Assembly (NCBI GenBank): GCA_024277475.1
Contig: JAJRVC010000390.1
Span: forward strand, 1-27,160
Direction of reading: 5' to 3'
Origin: Deltaproteobacteria bacterium
Lineage (GTDB): Bacteria > Desulfobacterota > Desulfobacteria > Desulfobacterales > JAFDCJ01
DNA: 27,160 nucleotides
The notes beneath the pieces were generated by a model. It was not told where the DNA came from and ran no database searches. It was given only the letters and a program-made list of their open reading frames with translations. This document shows, in pieces, positions 17,038-24,154 of this stretch (the stretch's first letter is position 1; every line of letters starts with the position of its first letter). A program made the translations under genes and the position numbers.

Positions 17038-18450
17038 TTATTGCATATTCTCTATAAATTTTAACAAATCCCTGTCCACATCCGCTGACAGCTCCGGTAC
17101 TTCATAGCTTTCAAGTATCTCTTTGCACTTTTTATTGGCCGCTTCCATGCTTTGAGGTGATCCCTTGGCGTACCAACCCTCGAAATCATCACGATTAGAA
17201 AGCATCGGCTGGTAAAATTCGCTGCGATAATGCTTAAGGGTATGGTCTTTGTCCAGAAAATGGCCGCCGGGGCCTGCTTCCCTGATGACATCCAGGCCTA
17301 AGGTCTCTGCATTAACCTCATATCCCCTTTTAATTCTTTTCACCATCCCGCACATTTCATCATCGATTATAAATTTCTCATAGGACATACTGTTGTAGGA
17401 TTCCAGGATCCCGGCCGTATGGAGTACAAAATTAATGCCGCTGACCTGAGCCATTAAAAGGCTCATCATGGATTCATAGGCCGCCTGGGCATCGGGTGCC
17501 TTGGCGTCACAGACCGCACCGCCGCTACGGGAAGGAAGGTGGTAAAAACGAGCCATCTGGGCGGTTGCAGCCGTATTCATGGCCATTTCAGGAGACCCGA
17601 TGCTCAGAGCGCCGCTGCGCATCTCAGCGTTGGTGGAAGAGCCGGCAAAAATCACCGGTGTGCCTTCCCGTACCAGCTGCGTTAAAACGATCCCGGCCAA
17701 TATTTCGGCGGTTTGCAATGCCAAGCTGCCGGCCAGCGTTGCCGGCCCTGTTGCCCCGGCAATGGCCAGAGAGGCAACAAGCTGCGGTTGGCCGGCCTTT
17801 GCATATTCCATCATCGCTCCCAACATTCTGCTGTCATATTTCAATGGCGTCAGGGAGCCCATTATACTGATAAGACAAGGTTTTTCCGCTAATTGCGCTT
17901 GACTGCCGAACAGGATAGATGCCATTCGGATACTGTCCCCGGCCCCCTTTTCCCCCATGGCACTGCCCATAAAACATTTATCGGAATATTTCAGAGCGGT
18001 ATAAAGCATCTGCGCATGGCGAATTGCATGAGGGACACCCGTAGGCTCTATGACCGTACCGCTGCAAATGTCCTGATTGGGGCTGGCCCCGGTCAGCTTA
18101 ACGAAATTCACGAAGTCTTTTAAAGTCCCTTTTCGTCTGCCGGAATCCAGATCGGTGACAAAAGGCGCCCCGTAACCGGGAGTAAACGTGAAATGATCAC
18201 CACCGATAATGACGTCCTTTGCGGGATTGCGTGCATAGAGCCTGAATACGCCGGGCGCCTTTTTAATTTGCTCTTCTACGAACCGGGCCGGGAAGAATAC
18301 CCGCTTGCCGTCGACTTTGGCACCTCCTTTTTTCAGTACTGCCAGCGCCGGTGGATAGCCAAAATCCACCCCGATTTGCGTCAAAATTCGCAAAGCGGTT
18401 TCATGAACCTGCTCAACCTGTTCGTTCGTCAATAATTCGAATTGCTGCAT
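17038..18450 (-). CDS. MttB-family (trimethylamine/betaine-type) corrinoid methyltransferase, non-pyrrolysine, copy 1
   Basis: A 470-aa protein of the MttB superfamily (COG5598), whose members move a methyl group from a methylated amine to a corrinoid protein. Family landmarks are the N-terminal HETALRILTQIGVDF, the FTPGYGAPFVTD motif, the GSLTPLKYDSRMLGAMMEYAKAGQP block, GATGPATLAGSLALQTAEILAG, and a C-terminal LHTAGILESYNSMSYEKFIIDDEMCG. No in-frame amber codon occurs, so pyrrolysine is not used. It therefore belongs with MtgB-like enzymes; in characterised cases these use glycine betaine, proline betaine, carnitine or related quaternary amines. The substrate here is unknown. ATG 18450 has an AGGGAGA site. 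It is divergent from dapF. No corrinoid protein is in the window. Confidence 0.9.
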   Translation of the reverse strand: MQQFELLTNEQVEQVHETALRILTQIGVDFGYPPALAVLKKGGAKVDGKRVFFPARFVEEQIKKAPGVFRLYARNPAKDVIIGGDHFTFTPGYGAPFVTDLDSGRRKGTLKDFVNFVKLTGASPNQDICSGTVIEPTGVPHAIRHAQMLYTALKYSDKCFMGSAMGEKGAGDSIRMASILFGSQAQLAEKPCLISIMGSLTPLKYDSRMLGAMMEYAKAGQPQLVASLAIAGATGPATLAGSLALQTAEILAGIVLTQLVREGTPVIFAGSSTNAEMRSGALSIGSPEMAMNTAATAQMARFYHLPSRSGGAVCDAKAPDAQAAYESMMSLLMAQVSGINFVLHTAGILESYNSMSYEKFIIDDEMCGMVKRIKRGYEVNAETLGLDVIREAGPGGHFLDKDHTLKHYRSEFYQPMLSNRDDFEGWYAKGSPQSMEAANKKCKEILESYEVPELSADVDRDLLKFIENMQ

Positions 18451-18488
18451 TCGTTGAATCTCCCTTTTTAAAAAACAGCGCAGAACCG

Positions 18489-18518
18489 GCTATAATTTAG
18501 AAATTATTTCCAAGTCAA
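18489..18518 (-). promoter_or_regulatory. Candidate sigma-70 promoter of mttB copy 1
   Basis: On the minus strand TTGACT (18518-18513) is followed after 18 bases by TATAGC (18494-18489), placing the transcript start near 18482, some 30 bases before the ATG. The fit is moderate. Confidence 0.4.
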
Positions 18519-18593
18519 GCGAAATGATGTTCACATCGAGAAATACTATTGAAAAACAGTAATTATTGATATCGTTGACAATCTCGTAAAAAG

Positions 18594-18613
18594 TCAAAAT
18601 TCTTGAATTTTGA
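18594..18613. repeat. Palindrome TCAAAATTC-TT-GAATTTTGA
   Basis: Two 9-base arms are exact reverse complements around TT. It lies about 80 bases upstream of the candidate mttB promoter. It could be an operator for a dimeric regulator, or part of a common GTAAAAAGTCAAAAT intergenic repeat. Confidence 0.5.
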
Positions 18614-18700
18614 TCTTATACCCTATTGTAGTTATTAAGTGTGAAATTTTATTTTTGTGCTTTTTGTGCCTTTTTGCGGCCACATCATCGTTGATTGGTT

Positions 18701-18727
18701 GTAAATATGAATTTATCCCATATTTAC
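18701..18727. repeat. Inverted repeat GTAAATATG / CATATTTAC next to the 49-bp block
   Basis: Nine-base arms at 18701-18709 and 18719-18727 are exact reverse complements around AATTTATCC. They end two bases before the conserved 49-bp block begins. The second copy of the block lacks this hairpin. Confidence 0.5.
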
Positions 18728-18728
18728 C

Positions 18729-18777
18729 AAATAATTGGACACTTCGTGTTACAACAATCATATCATTCTGAAATTAT
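18729..18777 (-). promoter_or_regulatory. Conserved 49-bp block, copy A (upstream of mttB copy 1)
   Basis: Read on the minus strand, the block is ATAATTTCAGAATG, 4 variable bases, GATTGTTG, 1 base, AACA, 1 base, GAAGTGTCC, 1 base, ATTATTT. The same block, about 43 of 49 bases identical by hand alignment and without gaps, lies at 20972-21020 on the plus strand upstream of mttB copy 2. Each copy therefore points toward an mttB gene. It contains the small dyad TGTT-NN-AACA. Confidence 0.6.
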
Positions 18778-18877
18778 CGATTGACAAAATATTCGTAACA
18801 TCAGACATAACACTGGCGAAAACGCTGATAACATCCCAATAAATTCCCGGAACCGATTAGCATAGGAAACCAACCCG

Positions 18878-19759
18878 ATGAATCAATATATCCCATTTAC
18901 CGAAAAAGAGACCGGTATTGTCCCGCGCGGTCGACCGTTTATTAAGATGCACGGTCTGCGCAACGATTTTATTGTCGTGGACGGGCGTACGCAACCTTAC
19001 AGGCCGTCTGTTGAGGAGATCATTCGGTTCTGCGACCGGCACGAAGGAGTGGGCGCTGATGAACTGCTGATCATCGATCCTCCGCGGGCCGGCTCAGCAG
19101 CCGCAGCTGCCTTTGTGCGAATCTTCAATCCCGACGGCCGTGAAGTGGAGGCTTGCGGAAACGCCAGCCGCTGCGTGGGTTGGCTTTTGCTGGAGGAGAG
19201 CAAACAAGATGAGGTTCTGATCGACACCTTTGGGGGGCTGCTTGGATGCCGTCGGGCAGGTAAGAAACAGGTAGCAGTCAAAATGGGCAAACTGCAAACA
19301 GACTGGCAGGATATTCCCCTGTCCCGGGAAATGGACACGCTTCACTTGGGGATTGGAGCCGGGCCACTTCAAGACCCGATCGGTATGAACATCGGCAACC
19401 CTCACGCTGTATTTTTTGTAGACGATCTGGCTAGCGTGGATCTGACTATCTGGGGACCACAGCTGCAGAAGCATCCCCTGTTCCCGGAAGAGGCCAACAT
19501 CGGCGTCGCACAGTTGATCGATGCCAAGACCCTTAAACTCTCCGTTTGGGAACGTCCGGGTGCGCTGACCACTGCCTGTGGGACCGGTGCCTGTGTCGCC
19601 GTCGCTGCGGCGCACAGGCGTGGTCTGACCACGGAGAAACGCATGACCGTCATTATGCCGGGAGGATCAATGGAAATCGAGCTGAAAGAGGATTGCCTGG
19701 CGGTAATGACCGGCCCGGTAGAGACCTGTTATACAGGCTTTCTTCCGGTACTTGACTGA
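18878..19759 (+). CDS. dapF: Diaminopimelate epimerase-like protein (DapF family)
   Basis: A 293-aa cofactor-independent epimerase of the DapF fold. Both active-site cysteines are present: Cys93 in EACGNASRC and Cys234 in TTACGTGACV. KMHGLRNDF, GVGADELL, NPHAVFF and the PLFPEEANI segment are also seen. Several motifs (EACGNASRCVGWLL, WQDIPLS, ERPGALTTACGTGA) resemble alphaproteobacterial DapF more than typical Desulfobacterota forms, while GLRNDF replaces the usual GxGNDF. Either it makes meso-diaminopimelate for lysine and peptidoglycan, or it epimerises a substrate of the surrounding methyltransferase cluster. The sequence cannot decide. ATG 18878 has AGGAAA upstream. The UroD-like gene follows 81 bases downstream on the same strand. 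Confidence 0.85.
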   Translation: MNQYIPFTEKETGIVPRGRPFIKMHGLRNDFIVVDGRTQPYRPSVEEIIRFCDRHEGVGADELLIIDPPRAGSAAAAAFVRIFNPDGREVEACGNASRCVGWLLLEESKQDEVLIDTFGGLLGCRRAGKKQVAVKMGKLQTDWQDIPLSREMDTLHLGIGAGPLQDPIGMNIGNPHAVFFVDDLASVDLTIWGPQLQKHPLFPEEANIGVAQLIDAKTLKLSVWERPGALTTACGTGACVAVAAAHRRGLTTEKRMTVIMPGGSMEIELKEDCLAVMTGPVETCYTGFLPVLD

Positions 19760-19840
19760 AATTTAGGCCAAATACATGATGCTCATATTGCCCGGTTGGC
19801 TGATTATCATGGGTCATAAAAGAAGAGGAGAGATTTTTAA

Positions 19841-20887
19841 ATGAATTCCAGAAAAAGAATGGATGCGGCCGTTCAGCTGAAACAGGTTGACCGGGTGCCC
19901 AATGCTCCGTTCTATGAAGCCCCGATATGTCGCTATTTCGGCGCTGACTTCCGGTCTGCATTGATAGAAGACCGGGCTATGGCGGACGTCCACCTGACGG
20001 CTTTGGACGAATTCAAGTTTGACTGGGTCATGGTAGGTATGGGTCTCATCGGCGGCATCATTCCCGAGGCTTTGGATTGCAAGGTCAGCTATCCCGAAGA
20101 TGTTTTTCCGGTGATCGAGCAAACTGCAATTCGATCAAAGGGAGATGTAGACCGCATCGCCAAAGCAAATATATACACGAACCGAATGGAGCGATTTTTA
20201 AAGGGTGTTGTCATCCTGAAAAATGAGCTGAAGGGAGAGGTACCCATTGCCTGCGAATATATATCGCCTTTTACCATCGCCACCCGGTTGAGGGGTACCA
20301 ATGAAATCATGGCCGACATGTACGACAACCCGGATTTGGTCCGTGCCCTTCAGGATGCACTGGTGCCCCTGGACATCGAGATCGGACGTGCCCTGATCGG
20401 AGCGGGTGTGGACTATATCTTCTACGGAGCCGACATGGAGTGCCCGTTGCTGATATCCCCCGGCCATTACCGGGAGTTCGTGCACGAACCAACCAGCAGG
20501 GTGGTCAACGCACTATCCGGGTTGGGCGTGAAGGTCCTACCCCACATGTGCGGTGCCATCATTAAAACCGGCATTGTGGACATACTGCTGGAAATGGACA
20601 TCCACGGCATCATGCCGGGCAACCTCACCCAGGAAACGGTTTTGGATCTGCGGGAGTTGAAGAAAAAGGTCGGGGACCGAATCTGCATTTTTGACAACAT
20701 CAATCCCAACGGCCCCCTGCTGATCGGAAAGCCGGAAGAGGTGGCCGCGGAAACCCTTACCCATCTAGAGAAGGCCAGGGGAATGTCCGGCTACATTTTC
20801 TCAACATCCGGAACCACTTCCCCCGCTACTCCCAGGAAAAATTTCAAGGCCATGAATCGGGAGGTGCTTAACTTTGAGTGGTCTTGA
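19841..20887 (+). CDS. UroD/MtaA-family methyltransferase-like protein with an altered zinc site
   Basis: A 348-aa TIM-barrel protein of the uroporphyrinogen decarboxylase superfamily. It has RMDAAVQLKQVDRVPNAP, DYIFYGADMECPLLISPGHYREFV and LPHMCGAI. It lacks the N-terminal MRQAGR signature of true haem-pathway UroD, and so fits the MtaA/MtbA/CmuA branch, which moves methyl groups between a corrinoid protein and a thiol or folate. Of the usual His-x-Cys...Cys zinc ligands, His235 and Cys237 are present. The third (normally in GCGIPP) is Thr325 in STSGTTSPATP. It may use a different ligand, or be regulatory or inactive. A strong AGAGGAGAG site precedes ATG 19841. It is probably co-transcribed with dapF. 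Confidence 0.83.
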   Translation: MNSRKRMDAAVQLKQVDRVPNAPFYEAPICRYFGADFRSALIEDRAMADVHLTALDEFKFDWVMVGMGLIGGIIPEALDCKVSYPEDVFPVIEQTAIRSKGDVDRIAKANIYTNRMERFLKGVVILKNELKGEVPIACEYISPFTIATRLRGTNEIMADMYDNPDLVRALQDALVPLDIEIGRALIGAGVDYIFYGADMECPLLISPGHYREFVHEPTSRVVNALSGLGVKVLPHMCGAIIKTGIVDILLEMDIHGIMPGNLTQETVLDLRELKKKVGDRICIFDNINPNGPLLIGKPEEVAAETLTHLEKARGMSGYIFSTSGTTSPATPRKNFKAMNREVLNFEWS

Positions 20888-20971
20888 TACAGACATCGTT
20901 GAATAGTTTCTCCGCCAAACTGAAGGCGGACTTGCAGCGAAGTTGAATGATTGGTTAGGTAAATTATAGTC

Positions 20972-21020
20972 ATAATTTCAGAATGTAACGATTGTTGAAA
21001 CATGAAGTGTCCTATTATTT
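20972..21020 (+). promoter_or_regulatory. Conserved 49-bp block, copy B (upstream of mttB copy 2)
   Basis: The plus-strand partner of the block at 18729-18777, located 123 bases before mttB copy 2. It shares ATAATTTCAGAATG, GATTGTTG, AACA, GAAGTGTCC and ATTATTT in the same order and spacing. The dyad here is TGTTGAAACA. No standard promoter with consensus spacing was found inside it. Confidence 0.6.
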
Positions 21021-21143
21021 ATTTTGCAAATTTGGCAATTATTTTTGAAAATGAACATTTTTAGCCAGAAATTCGGACTTTTTATGCCTTCTTTGTCCTT
21101 AACCATTATGTCTGAACGTTGAACCTATGAACGGGTACGCACA

Positions 21144-22556
21144 ATGAACAGAGCGATTATCAATTTTGAGCAAAAACCCCTGGATACCATTCACAATTAT
21201 TCACTGGAACTGCTGAACTCTACCGGTATCAAATTCCCTTGCGAAAGGGCTCTGGAAATATTTAAAAAGCATGGCTTTCGCACAGACGGCGATATGGTCT
21301 TTTTTAAGGAAGAGGATATGCACAAAGCCATGGAAACCGTCCCGTCGGCGTTTACCATAAAGGCCAGAAATCAGGTAAAGAGCATCCGAGTCGGCGACAA
21401 CAATTTCGTCATGGCCCCCGGCTACGGCCCCCCGTTCATTATCGAGCCTTCGGGAGAAAAGCGGGAGGCCACCCTGGCAGACGTACAAAATTTCTGCAAA
21501 CTGGTTCAAACCTCGAAGCATCTGGACTTCAACAGCTCTATGATCGTGCAACCCGGCGACGTGGCACCGGATACAGCTCATCTGGACATTTTGCTGTCAA
21601 CCCTGCTTTTAACCGACAAACCCATTATGGGAAGTTCTGTTTCTGAGGCGGCTGCCAGGGATTCTCTGAAACTGGCGGAAATGATCTGGGGGCAAACGAC
21701 CGAGCCCGTGATGATTTCCCTGGTCGACTCCCTGTCTCCTCTGCAGTACGCTGCTGAAATGGTCGACGCCATATTGGTCTTTGCCGAAGCCGGGCAGCCG
21801 TTGATCATCCACTCCGCCTGTACCCTGGGCACCACCGGACCGATCACAATTGCGGGGGCTTTGGTAATTTCAAATGCGACCACGCTGGCCGGTATCTGCC
21901 TGGCACAGCTTATCCACCCCGGCACGCCCATCGTCTACGGTCTGGGCGGCAGCCCCACGGAGATGAAAACCGGCGGTTACGTGAATGGCTCACCCGAAGA
22001 TGCCAAACACACCGCCATCGCCGCGGCCATGGGACAGTATTACAACATACCCTGCCGCAGCCAGGGGGCCTTGACCGAGTCGTTTTGTCTTGATTACCAG
22101 GCCGGTATGGAGTCGGCGATGATGCTGACCACGGCAGCTTTAAGCGGCGTTCATTTGAGCCTCCACGCCTGCGGCACATACGGCTCCATGATTGCCATGA
22201 GCTATGAAAAGTTTATTGCCGACGAAGATCTCTGCGGGGCCTTGAAAAAACTAATGAAACCGGTGGAATTCACGGCTGACGCCTTTGCTATGGACCTGAT
22301 AAAGGAGCTGAGCACCTCAGGCAATTATCTGCTGCAAATGCATACCGTAAATCGCTGCCGGGACGAATTTTTCCGTCCCGACCTGAGTAACCGGAAGATG
22401 CACAACGAATGGCTTGAAATGGAGCCGAGAGACATTACGCAGAGAGCGGCAACACTTCTAAAAAACCGGTTGGCGGGATATGAAAAGCCGGAAATCGACC
22501 CGCAACTTGAAAAGGACCTGGTTCAATACGTCAGCAAACGAAAACACAACTCCTGA
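21144..22556 (+). CDS. MttB-family corrinoid methyltransferase, non-pyrrolysine, copy 2
   Basis: A second 470-aa MttB-superfamily protein, the same length as copy 1 but clearly divergent in sequence. Shared landmarks are LDTIHNYSLELLNSTGIKF, FVMAPGYGPPFIIEPSG, SLSPLQYAAEMVDAILVFAEAGQP, GTTGPITIAGALVISNATTLAG and LHACGTYGSMIAMSYEKFIADEDLCG. The single reading frame has no amber codon, so pyrrolysine is not used. Two paralogues in one cluster suggest different substrates, or successive demethylations of one compound. ATG 21144 has no good Shine-Dalgarno match. It lies 256 bases after the UroD-like gene and has its own conserved upstream block. The substrate is unknown. Confidence 0.9.
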   Translation: MNRAIINFEQKPLDTIHNYSLELLNSTGIKFPCERALEIFKKHGFRTDGDMVFFKEEDMHKAMETVPSAFTIKARNQVKSIRVGDNNFVMAPGYGPPFIIEPSGEKREATLADVQNFCKLVQTSKHLDFNSSMIVQPGDVAPDTAHLDILLSTLLLTDKPIMGSSVSEAAARDSLKLAEMIWGQTTEPVMISLVDSLSPLQYAAEMVDAILVFAEAGQPLIIHSACTLGTTGPITIAGALVISNATTLAGICLAQLIHPGTPIVYGLGGSPTEMKTGGYVNGSPEDAKHTAIAAAMGQYYNIPCRSQGALTESFCLDYQAGMESAMMLTTAALSGVHLSLHACGTYGSMIAMSYEKFIADEDLCGALKKLMKPVEFTADAFAMDLIKELSTSGNYLLQMHTVNRCRDEFFRPDLSNRKMHNEWLEMEPRDITQRAATLLKNRLAGYEKPEIDPQLEKDLVQYVSKRKHNS

Positions 22557-22581
22557 TTTCAGCCCATCAAATGAAGTTCCT

Positions 22582-22595
22582 CGCCGCAGGCGGCG
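22582..22595. repeat. GC hairpin CGCCGC-AG-GCGGCG after mttB copy 2
   Basis: Perfect six-base arms around AG lie about 25 bases after the mttB stop. No T-run follows, so termination is not clear. It resembles the core of the palindrome at 1101-1114. Confidence 0.4.
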
Positions 22596-22686
22596 GAGTA
22601 TTAAAAACTACACTAAAATGGAAAAATATTTACTTTCTAAAAAAATAAGGATGGCTATGAACTTCACTATCTAGAATATCGGACTG

Positions 22687-22715
22687 TTGCAAAATTCTAT
22701 GGTTTTCTATATAAA
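22687..22715 (+). promoter_or_regulatory. Candidate sigma-70 promoter of the NAD(P)-dependent dehydrogenase gene
   Basis: TTGCAA (22687-22692), a 17-base spacer, and TATAAA (22710-22715), about 90 bases before the ATG. The local AT-richness makes chance matches common, so this is only a candidate. Confidence 0.35.
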
Positions 22716-22806
22716 ACGATATGGCAAACCGCCCTGGGTAGCCGGGCAAACGCTTTCAATTTTTTCTTACCATAAATTCTTTCGATAATTTAGTGAGGAT
22801 GACGCT

Positions 22807-23889
22807 ATGACTATTAGACTCGTGGGTATCGGCGGTATGGGGTTGATGTTAAGTCCATCAGCAAAGCATTTGAAATCGGGAGGCCCAGCGCGGTTTCTTC
22901 GCATCCATGATCGCGGCACAAAAGATGACAGGCGTGATAGGTGCCGACAGGTGTGGAAAGATCATGGTGCCGACATTGTTCACGACTATAAAGCGCTGCT
23001 GGGTGATGGCGATTATGACGGCGTTGTCATTTGTGCCGGTAAAAACGGCGACGACTGCGAAATCTTCCGTACCCTGGTGCCCCTCATGCAGCCAAACAAA
23101 AAGAACCCGCCGTTTATTTTGCATCTTTCCACCGTAAGCGCCGGATTTGCTCAGACTGCGTATGATTTCTTAAGCACTGAGGGCATCGACTACGTGAATT
23201 ATCCCCTGACCGGCGGGCCATTAGGCGCAGAAAACGGTAACATGCTCATTCTAGCCAGCGGAAGCGAATCTATTTATTCAAGACTGGAGCCCATGCTGCA
23301 AACCATCGGCAACCCCAAATATTTCGGAGCCGGCATCACAGCCGGTGCGGAGGTCAAGCTTATGGGCCAGCTCATGGTATTCAACGGCCTGGTTGGCATC
23401 TGCTCGGCAGCGGCGCTCAAATCGGAATGCTTCCAAGAAGAATTATCCGGATCCGAGCAGGCCGAATTTTTCGATTTTTTAAACGGCGGTGCCGGTGGCA
23501 CCCGTCAGTGGGATGTTGCCATCAGTAAAGGGGTTCGAGATAACACCTGGGATCAAGGGTTTATGATCCATCATGCAGTGGTGGATGCAATCTATGCAGC
23601 CAAGCTCTGCCATGAACGCGGGCTGCCCGCTTTGGCTGTAATCCCCATGGCCGCAACCGCCCTGGCTTTCGCGTATCTGCTCAACAAATATGAAGGCGCA
23701 CCTCTGGCTACCCATGCCATCGTCCGGGAAATGATACGGAAAAATGCATCCGGGTTAGATAATTTTATAACCCGACATATCAGCTATACCGACATAGATG
23801 CGAGTATTAAAAACAGTATTGCGGTCTTGCCACAACGGGTTAAAGATTCGGTAATGTTGGATATTACTAAAGATAATTTCAGCACTTAA
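22807..23889 (+). CDS. NAD(P)-binding 3-hydroxyisobutyrate dehydrogenase-like protein
   Basis: A 360-aa member of the 6-phosphogluconate/beta-hydroxyacid dehydrogenase superfamily. It has an N-terminal Rossmann GIGGMG (7-12), HLSTVSAGFA, and the substrate-side loop TGGPLGAENGNM. The active-site lysine, Lys184, lies in GAEVKLMGQ. The family usually has KxxNN, but here the two Asn positions are Gly187 and Gln188, so substrate handling may differ. An insertion at about 38-60 (DRRDRCRQVW...) lengthens the Rossmann part. Helical C-terminal domain present. A role oxidising a hydroxy acid in a methylated-amine or betaine pathway is inferred from its position after mttB. The start is ATG with GAGG upstream. 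Confidence 0.84.
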   Translation: MTIRLVGIGGMGLMLSPSAKHLKSGGPARFLRIHDRGTKDDRRDRCRQVWKDHGADIVHDYKALLGDGDYDGVVICAGKNGDDCEIFRTLVPLMQPNKKNPPFILHLSTVSAGFAQTAYDFLSTEGIDYVNYPLTGGPLGAENGNMLILASGSESIYSRLEPMLQTIGNPKYFGAGITAGAEVKLMGQLMVFNGLVGICSAAALKSECFQEELSGSEQAEFFDFLNGGAGGTRQWDVAISKGVRDNTWDQGFMIHHAVVDAIYAAKLCHERGLPALAVIPMAATALAFAYLLNKYEGAPLATHAIVREMIRKNASGLDNFITRHISYTDIDASIKNSIAVLPQRVKDSVMLDITKDNFST

Positions 23890-24010
23890 TAAATTACCCG
23901 TACTCGTCAAACCCTGTCGGAGCAATTATATATTGACAAATATCCGGATTAAGCTTAAAAGAGGGCTAAGCTTAAATATTTTGCTGATAATTTATAGCTT
24001 ATCCTCAAAA

Positions 24011-24112
24011 TATAATCTTGGCGTGCACGTCTAATGACGCATAATTGCTTTGGAAAGGCTTGAGGACTCTCTGACTAAAAAGGCAGGGTCGGAATTGAAC
24101 CCTGCTTTTTTT
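24011..24112 (+). ncRNA. Candidate terminator-ended small RNA
   Basis: A consensus -10 TATAAT (24011-24016) without a good -35 is followed by about 60 bases with short stems (CGTC-TAAT-GACG near 24029-24040). An intrinsic terminator then ends in T7 (24083-24112). No ORF of the dehydrogenase reaches it. A transcript of about 90 nt would be expected; this is inferred, not shown. Confidence 0.3.
24083..24112 (+). terminator. Rho-independent terminator
   Basis: GCAGGGT (24083-24089) and ACCCTGC (24099-24105) form a 7-bp stem with a 9-base loop, followed by seven T's. It ends either the dehydrogenase transcript or the candidate small RNA. Confidence 0.8.
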
Positions 24113-24154
24113 ATTTACATTTACCCCCGGCGTTTAAATCATAAGGAAGATAAA

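Larger units (their letters stand above)
18451..18877. other. Divergent regulatory region between mttB copy 1 and dapF
   Basis: This AT-rich, 427-base region codes for nothing I can support. It holds a candidate mttB promoter (18489-18518, minus), a near-perfect palindrome (18594-18613), a dispersed-repeat remnant (about 18653-18684), a 9-bp inverted repeat (18701-18727), the 49-bp conserved block (18729-18777), and a consensus TTGACA (18781-18786) facing dapF. Confidence 0.7.

Noticed and set aside
17038..18450. Pyrrolysine-containing trimethylamine methyltransferase
   Set aside because: Both mttB frames are open over 470 codons without an amber codon, so the pyrrolysine form is excluded.
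19841..20887. Haem-pathway uroporphyrinogen decarboxylase
   Set aside because: The N-terminal MRQAGR substrate-binding signature is absent and the HMCG motif points to the methyltransferase branch.
18729..21020. Invertible segment between the two 49-bp copies
   Set aside because: The copies are in inverted orientation but only about 88% identical, and no recombinase gene is nearby, so site-specific inversion is not supported.
21021..21050. Sigma-54 type promoter near TGGCAATTATT before mttB copy 2
   Set aside because: The GC element at the -12 position is missing at the required spacing, so it does not satisfy the GG-N10-GC rule.
24050..24154. 35-residue N-terminal extension of the 116-aa protein
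   Set aside because: It reads through a strong intrinsic terminator, and the internal ATG 24155 has its own good ribosome binding site.
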